DNA from: Tetracentron sinense | Lineage: Eukaryota > Streptophyta > Magnoliopsida > Trochodendrales > Trochodendraceae | Direction of reading: 5' to 3' | Assembly (NCBI GenBank): GCA_015143295.1 | Contig: CM026557.1 | Location: forward strand, 39,875,965 to 39,939,964 | DNA length: 64,000 nt | Shown: piece after piece, positions 10,478 through 21,900 of the stretch | How positions within the stretch are numbered: position 1 is the first letter of the stretch | How the letters are laid out: every line of letters begins with the position of its first letter | Notes under the pieces: generated by a model | What the model saw: the letters and a program-made list of their open reading frames with translations, nothing else | Databases searched by the model: none | What the model was told of the DNA's origin: nothing | Position numbers and translations under genes: made by a program

Positions 10478-12597
10478 CATAAGGGAAAATAAACATTAAC
10501 ATTAAAGTACATAATAAGAAATACAAGCAAACCACAACACAAAGTTTTTACGTGGAAACCCTTCCGGGAAAAACCACGGGACCTAAGCCAGCAAACAGCT
10601 ATCACTAAGAGTAAAAGCCAACAAATACTTACAAGACTCGAACCTCATCCAAACAGGACTCAACTCATCAATCCACGACTAGTCCCCCACATCTCGCTAA
10701 GCAATCATGAACCCCCAAGTCCTGCAATCTACCGCAGTAGCTTGTGCTTTTCTTATAATTCCAAAACCACGATCTCTCGATCGTTTCCCATCAACGACAG
10801 TTCCGGATTACTCTAACCACAAAACCACGATCCTCACACGGATCGATCTCCTTCAACGAAGGCTTCGGATTTCTCCAACCAATGGGGTTGATGGTTTAGT
10901 CAAACAATCAATCTATATAGATTCCACACAATATAAATCAAGCAAGCATGAATAATCAAGCTTTAAGTCTAAGCTTGCAATCTCTAGGGAATAAGGGGAG
11001 AGGAGAAGAATAGGATCTCAACCAAAGGAGATGGGACACCCTAGAGCTCTCAAAAACACTCTCAACTCTCATACAATAAAACTCTAATAAGTTCTGAGGA
11101 ACAATAGGTTAAATAGGGAAGCCAAAAATCGAGTTTGGGTGAAAAAAAATTATGTTTGCACACCCTTCGTTCTAACAAACTTTCCATAGAACAAACTTTC
11201 CATTCATTCTAACAAATTGTCTATTCACAGCATTACACTGAAACTTTGAATAATTCTAGAGAGGTTAATTCTTATCGCATTAAGTTGAAATTTGAACCAT
11301 AATTACTTTAGGTCATCTAGAATCTACCTTTAATGTTTCATAAATTTTGGATGATTGAAAATATCAAAATACCACTATGTAGATAGAGATTCAATTTCGC
11401 CTATTTTGACTCGAAAGCTTCAACCAAGGGCAAGCCACTAACCACCTAAGGTAAACAAATTTTTTAGGTCAATCCACCTAAGGTATAGGCTAGGTATCTA
11501 AGTCACTTACCATCCTAATGAGAGAAATGAAGGCAATGATAGAAATGTCTTCAGTTGATATTCTTCGGTCTTCATCTTCATTAACTTGGATGTTTTGACA
11601 ACGGAATAAGCCAATACCAAATATGAACTTACATAAGGCACCTACTTTTCCATAAAAATCTCATGTATGATAAAATCAAAGATACAGCTACCCATAATAA
11701 AATAATATGAATGAGAGGAACCTATATCTCATTTCTCGTTTCCCATTTCCTAGGGTATTTTTGAGCCTCGCTTCTCACTTCTCGCTTTTGCTTTGCTTCT
11801 CGTTTTCACTTGCTCTGGTAACTATAGATTTAACAGATAAAAGAACCAAATGCATGCTCTATACTGTTTGATTTACAAACCGAACCATGTTCTAACAATG
11901 AAGTTCGTTGATCCACTAAAGGAAATTCGAGTTTAGGAGATTAAACTCCGCCATAACACTCTTTGCGCCGCATCATAGGTCCAAAGCCCGGATAAAGGAG
12001 GATGGATAGGTCAGACCGGCAACCAATGTGAAAACCTCACCAAATACTGTGACATGAATCCATAATTGTTATTATATTTATAAGCTTTACTTGTATAAGG
12101 ATCTTCTATGGACCCCTTATTCTTTTATTAAAACTGAAGCTTATACTCCTTCAAACTTTGAAGAGGATGATTTACCCGAATATTTTCCTAAGATCTGATC
12201 ATGTGAGTGGGCTAAGAAGCCATCCTCATTCGAATTTTGAGAAATTTCAAATTTTTACAAGGCTGGTGATTATTCATGTCCAAAATGGAGTCTTACTGAG
12301 GTTCTCCTTCAGAAAGGGATGTATTTGGTTTGGGGCCCCCAAACAGATCTCATTTAGTTCTTTATGTTCTTCTTACCATTTTCCCTTAAACTTTTAACTC
12401 ATGTATTTTACAGTGTTACATGAATTTCACTACTTCTAAATTTTGCTAGCATTAACTGAAAATAACTTAACAATCTCCATCTAGATTCTCTAATCAAGCA
12501 AGTAATTCTACTTTTACCCCCTGATTCTATGACCACACTCATAGAACAGCAAGAATTCACTGACCAACTCTAGTAGATCAGTTTTATATGGCATAAC
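10478..12597. other. Intergenic, repeat-derived
   Basis: No gene. 10540-10575 ('acgtggaaacccttccgggaaaaaccacgg') and the 'aaaccacgatc..cggat' direct repeats at 10760-10880 are typical of plant retroelement debris, but I could not define ends. 11980-12020 ('cccggataaaggaggatgg') also resembles retroelement sequence. No open frame has recognisable domains. Confidence 0.4.
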
Positions 12598-13553
12598 TAG
12601 GGCTTTCAATTAACCCCTCATGTGAGGGTACCCGTCCCTGCTCGACCCTTAAAAGTTTGCAAAAGCAAGGGCTTAATTTTTCCCATTTATAAAGCTTGCA
12701 AACCTAAGTGGGCCAAAAAAACTAGGCCCTCTGACATGAGGGTTGGGCTTAGACAACACCCCCTAAAGCCCGCCCAGGCCCTCCTTATATAATTTTAGGA
12801 AAATGATTGTTTGTGCGTGCGCGTTCCGCTGGGCGGAACCTGCACGCCTCCACGAGATGCCACATGTCCTTTTAATATTCATGAATTGTGGTTAAGATTC
12901 ACTCACCCCTAGGGTTCATCCATCGAACCTTGGTTTTTAGAAAAATAACCTCGGGTTAGTGAACACTCATTAATAGTGGTTAAGATTGACCCACTCCTAG
13001 GGTTCATCCCTTTAACCTTGATTTTTAGAAAAACATATCTATTAACCTCAAGTTAGTAAATTTAATCATGATTAAAAAAGAGAGAAAAGGGGACATGTGG
13101 CGGTATGTGGGCATGCACACGTTCCACCTAGTGGAATGCGGGCGTACAAAGTATCACTGCCCATAAGTTATATTTATTTTAAATTTTTAGACCAATATAA
13201 ATTTCCTTAATAGAATATTTATGGGGGTTACTACCATACCCACTACTTAAATACCACCCTCATCGAGCGACTTCTAATTCAAAATTATCTAATCTACCTC
13301 TTTTTCATTCTCTATGTTATTTTATCATCTTTGTCGTCACTCTTCTGCTGATGGTGGATAGATTTTTTTTTATATAAATATCATGACAAAAAAAATTATT
13401 ATTTTCAAGCCTAGCCATGGCCTAGACCCAGCCTTAACACTGAGGGTAGGGCTTGTGCTTAGCTAGTTCAAGCCTACAAGGGCTTGGGCGCCGAAACCTT
13501 ACGATTAAGCACTGGGCTTGAACAGATCCTGACCCGGCCCATTGACAGCCCTA
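12598..13553. mobile_element. Non-autonomous hAT element
   Basis: The ends are TAGGGCTTTCAATTAA (left) and TAGGGCTGTCAATGGG (right, reversed), flanked by a perfect 8-bp duplication GGCATAAC at 12590-12597 and 13554-13561. Both 8 bp and the TAGGGCTGTCAA-type end are hAT hallmarks. It has no transposase. The subterminal parts carry 'aggccc/gggcct' and 'aagcccg' motifs. The middle holds a second inverted-repeat unit (12797-13165). Confidence 0.85.
12797..13165. mobile_element. Long-TIR MITE inside hAT element
   Basis: The segments 12810-12870 and 13090-13150 are inverted copies of about 60 bp (both contain 'ccacatgtcc' and 'gttcc(g/a)c..gg'). The core has 'gtggttaagattcactcacccc' and 'ccttggtttttagaaaaa' twice. 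The same core recurs at about 16200, 16900 and 55010-55280. Long TIRs suggest a Mutator-like MITE, but I found no clean target duplication. Confidence 0.6.
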
Positions 13554-13881
13554 GGCATAACCGATACTAACTGTGTCAATTACATGTCAAGATGATAATC
13601 AATGCATAATCGCAATAGTTTGTGAAGAAATAACCAACAAAAGACTAAGAGATTACAATATGATTGGAATACTAATCCTTTATTTAAGATAATTTTCCTC
13701 TGTAGAGGCATCTTTTCAATGCATGCTTAGAGAAAAGAGACAAGCTGAACTTTCAGTAATCTCCATATAGGTTTTTGTCACCCTCTTGGTAGGGATACAA
13801 GCATGAGCGACTCTTATTTAAGAAAGAAAGAAAGATAAAAGGCGTAAAAATAAAGGCCCCTACTACAGTCAATAAGTACTC
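13554..13881. other. GH17 3' flank
   Basis: No coding sequence. It presumably holds the 3' UTR and cleavage site of the GH17 gene; no single polyadenylation signal stands out. Confidence 0.4.
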
Positions 13882-14279
13882 TCAAGCAAAACTAATTGCA
13901 TATTTAGGCCGTTTATCCGGGGAGAAGAGCCCCCAGTGTTTCTCAAGCTCCGGGTTCTTACCATTCTCATCTAACATGGCAAATATATAAGTCTCAATAG
14001 GCCTTCCAGACCTCTTGGGGGTGCCTCCTTTCACATGTTGAATCAAATTCGAGTTGTAAATGCGTGCATTATCCACCGTTGTTGCAGTGCCAGCGGCGGT
14101 TGGCCAACCACTCTCTGATACTACAATCTCCAAGGAAGATCCACCCGCTCTCTCAAGAGCAGAGTACAGAGCATCTAGCAAGGCATCGAAAAGGTTGCGG
14201 TATCCAAACTGACCATCATGTACCACAACCGATGGGGCAGTAAATAACGCATAGGGAAGAGAAATGTCCCGTGTGTTTT
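13882..14279 (-). CDS. GH17 exon 3 (nucleophile and C-terminus)
   Basis: 398 bp. The acceptor ACATTAACAG precedes AAAACACACGGG. It includes SESGWP (nucleophile Glu) and the stop. Without splicing, exon 2 would run into a stop within about 7 codons, so the intron is required. Confidence 0.85.
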
Positions 14280-15994
14280 CTGTTAATGTATCATCAGCAT
14301 ATTTAATAGCAATTTTTGTGGAAGTAGTAAAAGAAATTACCGGGACGGAAATTTAGAGACGGATTAAGGAAAATCAATTGGAGGCTCCATTTGTTTAAAG
14401 GGAATATAGGTGCATAGAACTATTTTTCCGTGTGTTTGGGCACGGGAAAATGAATTTTTTTGCAAGGAAATAATCCCCAATATTACTTAGCTTTTCCTTG
14501 TACTGAGGGAAGAAAATTTTTTTATATTTTCCCTTGAAACATACTGAGCATGAAGAGATAACTTCCTTATTTATGGAATAATATACCAACATTACCTGCA
14601 TAACTGATGTAGGGGTACACATTAGCGAGTAGAGGTGCCCGATTGTTTACTAGGAAGCCAATGATTGGGTCTAGGAACGACCGAATATCGCCTTTGAAGG
14701 TGCCATTGGATGGAGGGTAGGAAACAGCGAGGACTGTCATGGCAATGGCCGTTGAGACCTTGATTTGGTCTCGTAAGCCGGCCGATGAAATTGCATTGAA
14801 AATGTTTCGCATCGCCGGAAGAACATACTGGCGATCAGCAGGATTTACTTCATTACCAACAGCAATATACCTGAACCTGAGACTAGGCCAGTAGTCTCTT
14901 ACATTCTTCTGTACCCATTGATTTGCAGCAGAAGGGTTAGATGCAAAATCTTTAAGCTCTGTGTTTGGGACACCCAACATGAGTTCAATGTTCGAGCCTC
15001 TGAGGGCCTGCAGGGCTGCTTGATTTGGATCGTAAAGTCTCATCCTTTTGATGTTGTTTGATCTATAGAGAGCTACTACTTCTTGAGCAGGTGGTAAATT
15101 ATTACCCAGCATTCCATAGCAAACGCCTATTGATTGCGCACCTGCATTAGATTCAACAAGGATTTGATGGTTGCAGACTTTGAAATCCCAGTTGCCTATA
15201 TATAAGTACGTACATATATACATATACACGTATATACATATTTATTGTTTATGTAGCTAAGTAGCTTCAAATCCAGTAAGAGGCAACTGGGGCTATCAAA
15301 ACGCATCATCTCTTAAAATAAAAGGAAGTGTTGTCAAGGTAAACATTTTCCCATCCCTCAGGGTTTAGGGAAGAGCAAATCTTCGGTTAGGAACCTAACA
15401 TCAATTTGGCTGTTTGGTTTCACCATCTCCAACAATAAAGGGTCATGTGTCTCTATTTTTATAAGAACACCAAGAAATGCAAGTAGTTTAGTCTCATGAT
15501 TTTCGTTTTTGTTTTTCAAAAATACATGTACGCTTTGTTATTGGAGATTGTAGAATCCAATACTAAAATTGGAGTTAGGTTGTTATTAGAGATAGTGAAT
15601 CTAATACTAAAATTGGTGTTAATATTAAACAGGAGTTATTCTCGGCTTTACCGCTACAAACAAGATGGTACGGGGGAACTTGATTGGGTACCCAACACCA
15701 AGAACATACATGTTCCAAATCTTAAAATTGCAATAGAAAAACAAATAACTAAAAAAGAAAGAACTAGGCAACAGCTTTAACCTTAGTCGTCTAGTGTGAT
15801 ATTGGTCAACATTTAGTCAATAACCGTTTATGTTAAATACTAGGTAAGCTAAGCTATGAGTTAATAACTTTGAGTCTGATGAACATTTCCCATACTGACC
15901 TTGGCATCTCCTTCAAGAAAATATTTTCTTAAAGGAGGGTATTCCTACCTTTACATGTCCTCAACCAATAGCATGGCCACTGGAAGTTACATGT

Positions 15995-16038
<44 letters not shown>

Positions 16039-16449
16039 CTATTATAATGGGAGAGTCAGACGTAGCCTGATTTTTTCAAAATTCCCAATCTACCCTCATA
16101 TAAAAAAAACTGACTTAATGTTTTACTTTAATTCTCAAACTACCCCCTTGCTCATCTATCTATTTAAAGAATAGAATCACAGCCAATCGCGATTGAACGT
16201 TCCCTGCGGGTTAACACGTGTACCTTTTAACTCTTATTAACTGTGGTTAACTCCTTCCCCTCGCTCTCACATGCATCGCATGTGCCACCCGCTAGTATTT
16301 ATATATATATATATATATATATAAAGAGAGAGAGAGAGAGAGAGAGAGAGAAGACCTGATATTTCTAGGTTAGCCATTAGCAGCCAAAGAAGTAGCATTA
16401 CAGCAGGAGCCATAGAAGGTCTGCTACTTGTTGCATAAAAAGTAGCCAT
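13882..16449 (-). CDS. Glucan endo-1,3-beta-glucosidase (GH17), 3 exons
   Basis: Secreted plant beta-1,3-glucanase of glycoside hydrolase family 17, which cleaves 1,3-beta-glucans (callose, fungal wall glucan). Exons: 16449-16356, 15141-14596, 14279-13882. Total 1,038 bp, 345 codons plus stop, the usual size. Phases fit at both GT..AG introns. Residues 1-31 form a signal peptide with hydrophobic core ([13 protein letters not shown]). The mature chain starts at about [14 protein letters not shown] holds the acid/base Glu and VSESGWP the nucleophile Glu. The end is [13 protein letters not shown] with no X8/CBM43 domain and no vacuolar tail, so it is probably apoplastic. The first intron (1,214 bp) is at the usual place after the signal peptide; the second (316 bp, within the SYAE|NT region) is unusual for GH17. 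No frame breaks. Family sure; paralogue not. Confidence 0.9.
14280..14595 (-). other. GH17 intron 2 (atypical)
   Basis: 316 bp, AT-rich, GT..AG. It has an internal inverted pair around 14500-14540 (ttttccctt / aagggaaaa). It may be an inserted MITE that became spliced, but I cannot define element ends. Confidence 0.5.
14596..15141 (-). CDS. GH17 exon 2 (catalytic core)
   Basis: 546 bp, from the acceptor AATGCAG|GTGCGC to the donor GCAG|GTAATG. It encodes the N-terminal two thirds of the barrel including VGNEV (acid/base Glu). Confidence 0.88.
16003..16036. repeat. (AT)n microsatellite
   Basis: About 17 AT units in GH17 intron 1. Confidence 0.95.
16300..16352. repeat. (AT)n-(AG)n compound microsatellite
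   Basis: About 22 bp of AT then 28 bp of AG on the plus strand. On the gene strand it is (CT)n(TA)n beginning 4 bp after the exon-1 donor. Confidence 0.95.
16356..16449 (-). CDS. GH17 exon 1 (signal peptide)
   Basis: ATG at 16449, 94 bp, ends in phase 1 at CAG|GTCTTC. The first two in-frame Met codons lie before the hydrophobic core; the first is taken as the start because the TATA box lies 60-70 bp upstream. The donor is followed at once by a (CT)n tract. Confidence 0.85.
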
Positions 16450-16510
16450 AGAGATGAAGAATTAGAGTAGAAAGATTGCAGATATCCCAGCAATGTCAAT
16501 TAGCCCCATT

Positions 16511-16518
16511 ATATATAG
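16511..16518 (-). promoter_or_regulatory. GH17 TATA box
   Basis: CTCTATATATAATGG on the minus strand, 60-70 bp upstream of the ATG at 16449; transcription would start near 16480. No other element is claimed. Confidence 0.65.
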
Positions 16519-16889
16519 AGGCTGGTAGCTCAGATTTTAAGAGATTTGAGGTCCCACAGAACTTTTCTCCACAGAAAATTTCCAAATCTAAGTAACCCCA
16601 TCCGTCTTTATTCATGGCATCTCTTGGATGTCTCTCTCATTTCTCTTGGAAAAGTCTTGGGTTGCAATTTCTTTCTTATCTTCAAGTCTCTGTGAAAATA
16701 TTACCACCACAAAACACCAATGTTAGTCATTTCTCCTTCTTTTACCTTAACGAAAAGTTGATGGTGAGTCGGTAACCCAATGCGAAGGTACCACGTTGAG
16801 TCTGACAAATGTAAACTCAGCAGTAGTGTCCCACAGGCACCATGCAACAGCTGACAACTCAACAGTAAGTGTCGAAAACGACCCCCCAC

Positions 16890-17110
16890 ATTCTGCTATC
16901 CAGTCGACCGTCATGTCATGTACCCGTGTCCCTTTTAACCCCTTATTAACTATGATTAAGCTTAACTAAATTAACATTAATATTCTTATTTTCTAAAAAC
17001 CAAGGTTAGATGGATGAACCCAAGGGGTGAGTGAATCTCAGCCACAATTAGTACATGTTAAAAAAGGGGCGTGCACGAATGATGACTGCACGGTCTGCTA
17101 AACATTTCCT
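16890..17110. repeat. Dispersed 'GGTTAAG' MITE-core copy
   Basis: It contains 'ctattaactatgattaagctta', 'aaaaaccaaggttagatgga' and 'gggtgagtgaatct', shared with 12880-13080 and 55010-55280. A shorter relic lies at 16200-16280. These are copies of one interspersed family. Confidence 0.65.
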
Positions 17111-18429
17111 ATTCTATCTCAAAGAATAATGACTCTAGAGATAGCATCCAAGCCATAAGCCATTTAATATTGTCGCTGAGAAACAGGAGGAGTTAGGTTG
17201 ATGGCTCTATCATTGGTCTCAGCCCTCAGGCGTACAGGAACTAACATCTCTTGTTGGAATATAGATAGCTTGACCCGGACGAAGACTTGCTCACACAAGG
17301 TAAAGAAATGCTATGACTTGATCAATGATAAGCTAATTTAATTGAAAAATAGAGTGAAGCTATTACGACCGCACACCAAAGGCAGACTCCCAAATCATCA
17401 TTTGGGTCATAATGGACCCAAATCCGATAAATTTGGTCCATGAATAGACTTCGGATTGGGTCAGGAATTGTGTCAGGAATTGTGTCAGGATACTACATTA
17501 AGTTTATGTAATGTAGTAACTAGTGAACTCAATATCTGTGTTTGTATCCGACCTGAATTGGATGAAAAGCAGGAGGGTCTGATTTGACCCGAATCCACTC
17601 TTTTCACTTGGGTTTCTCATGTTCAGTTAACCATGACTGCTAGTGCTAGATGGGTTTCTCAAGTTCACTCAAACCAGCCATATGGCACTAGCCTGCTAAC
17701 TACTAACCAGTTAGCCATGTATTGTTTCCCTTTGCATAAGATCAAATTCATTACAAGAAACTAGAAATATGGGGTTATTGCTCCTTGTGCTTAAAGTAAA
17801 ATGCGAAAATGAAAAAAGGCTAACTATTTTAAAAGAAGAAAAGGAGATTTGGCTAAGTAAACAATCTAATTCTCAGTACTTTGTTTGATAGCTCATATTA
17901 AACTTGGATTCCTGTCTGTGTCTATAACATATATCAAAGAAGGTTTGATTGTAAAGAGAAATAAGTTATAAATTTCAGTTGATATGGGAAGAAAGCTTAA
18001 ACCAAACCCAATCAAACCGACCCACCTGCATTAATTACTTGTATCAGTTGCAATTTTTTTCCCACCAAAACTGTAGTATATAACATTGCAAGTTAAATAA
18101 CTGACAATATAATAGGTTTTTATATAATTTAAAACATACTAACCAACATTTGAAGGAGCATCAGTATGCTGCAAGTCTTTTACCCGTAATGCATCTTATA
18201 ACCGATCAGCTGGAGATTAATAATCCGCTAAGTGTGCTCACTGGTCATCAACAACAGGGTCTGAAATATATAACAGAAAGTCTTCGGAGCAACTATCCCT
18301 GTATCAACTATCCCTGTATAATCCCTGAGAAGTTGATTTAAGTGCAAACTGCAAAGCAATGAGGCCAATCATATGTAATTCATCAGATGGCTGACTTTGG
18401 AGAAAGCAATATCCAACTTCATCAGATCC
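17111..18429. other. Intergenic between RECA2 and GH17
   Basis: No gene. A 14-bp tandem (gtcaggaattgtgt) occurs at about 17460-17490, and loose inverted 'gacccaaatcc' motifs at 17400-17600. The rest is unassigned. Confidence 0.4.
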
Positions 18430-18654
18430 TTCGCATGTTCAATTCAAACCTTTGTAAGAATAGTAACACTTTCTGCCTTCATTCGGTCAGGTGGAACCCC
18501 AGATTATTAACCTCTGGCTGCAGAGGAAGGCAACAGCATCCAGTTTACTCATTTTAGTTATTGCAGTATGCATTCATGAAGAGTCTTCAGGCACTGTGCA
18601 GGTATGTAGTCGGGTCCCACTGCTGTAAAAGTATCTGCTTAGGGATCCAAGATA

Positions 18655-18936
18655 TTAGCTCTCGAACAATTGGTTTCTTAATATCGTGACAAGCTTTTCG
18701 AGAATTTCATCATTTTCAGCCAGATACTGTTCAGCTTCATCCTTATCATTGAAAATCTCCCCTTCTATGCAGTACTTGTTACCTTCTTTCAAGATGACTC
18801 CATGTTTACAAGCCATGTCCAAGACCTCTGATTCACAGCAAATGCCCCTCCCAAATCGTATCTCCAGTTCAGCCTTCTTCATTGCAGGTGCCAGTTTATT
18901 TTTTACCACTTGCACGCAAACACCAAGACCGGTAAT
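18655..18936 (-). CDS. RECA2: RECA2 last exon
   Basis: 282 bp from ATACTAG|ATTACC to the TAA stop at 18657-18655. It encodes [37 protein letters not shown] and an acidic C-terminal helix. Intact; part of it is duplicated at 8119-8270 and 9254-9316. Confidence 0.9.
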   Translation of the reverse strand: MTGLGVCVQVVKNKLAPAMKKAELEIRFGRGICCESEVLDMACKHGVILKEGNKYCIEGEIFNDKDEAEQYLAENDEILEKLVTILRNQLFES

Positions 18937-21900
18937 CTAGTATACAGACATTACAAAGGCAGCACCTCAATGACTCAAAAGGTTTATTCAGTCAAGATAA
19001 TAACTAAATGAAAAGAGAAAGTTTGTTCTTTAAAAAATTGAAAAGAGATGTAAATAAAAGCACTTGAAAATTCTCAATCAAGCAATGTTGACAAGATCAA
19101 AAACATAAGTCACAAAATTGGAGTTCAACAACTATTCGGCTATGGAAAAATTCGAAAAAAATGGTAAAACTCGGAAAATCGGGCAAACTATGAAAAACTA
19201 TAAAGAAGATTTTACTAATTATGAAAACTTATACACTACTATTTTTCATATATTCGATATTTATTAAGGTATTTTGTTTTAAAAAAAACAATTGTGAATA
19301 ATTAGCGTTTAATTAACAAAATTTGTGACTTTTTTGAAAAAGTCAGTGAATACTTGGTAGGGTGTCCCAACCTTGACAAGGAAGGATTAGTCCCTTTGGA
19401 TGCACGCAATCTCCCGCAAGCCACGTGCATCGGGTAAGCCAGGGAGGAGTTGAACTTGAGACCTTGGGGATCTATCCCAAGACTTGAACCAACTAAGCTA
19501 CCCGTGTGAGTTAAGTCAGTGAATACCTCGTGAACTAGTAGTTATACGAAAATTTCGCGGATTATTCGGAACTTTTTGAAAAAAATCGGAGAACTTTGTT
19601 ACTGTGATCGAAAATAAACGAAAATAAAAACAGGGATTTATGGGCAAGAAAAGCATTATATTTATCTCATTTTCTATGGGAGTCTTCAGCCAATTTATGT
19701 GTGCTCGTCGTACCACGAATATGGTTGTAGTTTGGAGGATTCTTAGGTATCTAAAATCTGTGAGCTATGCTACTAAAAAACATCTTCTGGTTTCAGACTT
19801 GTCATAGATAATTTTGGAAAAGCTATAGTTGAATGTCCTTGGCATATGCTGCCTGTGAAGTGGCTAGGGTGATGGCTACGTGAAAGTATTGAGATTCTAG
19901 CTTGAAGATTGTTTAAAATAATAAATGAGTCAGTTAATAAGGACTGACACTTGTTGGTTTTATTATATGTTAGCCTCAAGGTTACAACCTTAGGAACCCC
20001 TAATAATTTTGATGATAACACAATAATGGAATGACCATTGTTGTACAAATGTTGCTATCTAGATTCAGATTATAAAGAACATTAGCACATTCATCAAGGC
20101 ATGAAGCTTGGGTGACTCAAGGCAAATCAAATGGATCTACTCAAGCAAGTCTTTCAACCTTATGCAAGTCTTCAAAAGATTGTTCAATCCAAAAGTCAAG
20201 ATCAAAATGAAGATATCAAGATCATACCCAAAGTCCAAGTTGGATCATGAACAACAAAGAAGATAATGAAGTCAAAGACAAAGTTGAAAATCTAAAGATC
20301 ACATTGAAGAACAACTCTCAAGAATCTTTAAGTGTCTTAATTTTTACTTTTGAGAGAGTCTAGGACTTCTTGAATGCTTAAATACTTAGAATGACCATAG
20401 GAGCCTAAGACATATATTGGTAATCATTCTAAGGCCCTAGATAATCATGAAAATCATGCTAAAGGAAAGCCAAAAGACCTAAGAATTCATTTTCATCTTT
20501 AAAGTCTCAATCTAGTGAGAAAACAGAGTTTTCACTCTGATTTCGACGACGAAATCACAGAGGATTCCTGAATTCGGCGACGAAATTGATACAGAAAATA
20601 CATTGTCTTCTTTGTTATTGATCTCAGCGACAAAATGTGTTGGGTAACCCAAATTTCGTCAACGAAATCATGCGAAAAAAGTTGAAACCCTACAACGTCT
20701 AGTTTTTAAATGGCTAGTTTCGCATTTAATGTTTCTCCAATGGCTAAAACGGATTGAGAGCTATAAATTGAGTTCATTTATGAACTTCCAACAACACTTG
20801 AATATTCATTGATCCAACAAAGACAAAAGCATTAACTCTCATCAATCCTACTCTGTTTTTCACCGTACATAGCTTTTTGAGAAATCTAGAAATCTCCAAT
20901 CTCATTTGAGTCATTAAACTCCTGATCTTTGAGAGATTTCTAGAGTATTGTTTGTTAATCTTATCTAGTTCATATCAGGAGCTTTATTTCGGATTCAAAA
21001 TCCAAACATCAAAGTGTAAAGGAAAAGTCAAGAATCGGTGGATTTTTGCATTGAAATGAAAGCTTCAAAGAAGTCAAGAGAGGGTGATCTCTTGCAAGTG
21101 AAGATTCTATCCTGACCTGGAATAGGGATTGTAAAGGTGTGATTCTCAACTAGAAGAGGATTGTAAACAGTTTGTGCTTCACCAGTGAAGAAGTTTGTAC
21201 GAGTAAAATCGTGATAAATCCTTGAAGCGGGAAGCTGAAAGGCGGGAACGTAGGCGGGTTGCCGAACCTCGAGAAAATATCTTGGTGTTTGCATTTTTTA
21301 ACTCTCTACCTTATTTTCTTTATTGCTTAAATTTAGAAATTGCTAAGTTGCATTCCCTTGTAAATTGTAATTCTACAAAAATGGATAATTAGATTTTATA
21401 TTTGCCAAGACCCTAATCACCCCCCCTCTAGGGTCAATACTTGGGCAACATTATATACGCATATCGACTGATCATAACAATTTCTCTCAAAAAAATGTTA
21501 CAATGTGTTCAGTACACTACTGGACGAACCTTAAATCTCAAAATCAAGGTCATTTTTTGTTGTTATTCATTTAACATTTAGATGGCATTTGATAAAACTT
21601 ATCAAATCTAATAAGAGTTTTAAAATTAAGCTCTAAAAAATCAGAGCTATTTGTTTTAGGTTGTTTCCCAAAAATAAGCTTGTTTGATAATTTTTAGGTG
21701 GCGTTTGGTAACACTAATCTAAAAAGTAGAGCGTATTTGAAAATTATGCTTAGTTGGACTTTAGATTGTTAAGTTGAAGGTTAATTGCATGTCTACAAAG
21801 ATTTTAGAGGTCAAAACCTCTAAGTAAAATCTCTAAGATGTAAACATGCAATTAACCTTCAACTTAACAATCTAAAGTCCAACTAAGCATAATTTTCATT

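Noticed and set aside
19440-19512. tRNA gene on the minus strand
   Set aside because: A and B boxes are present but no cloverleaf arms pair, and a 14-bp target duplication marks a SINE.
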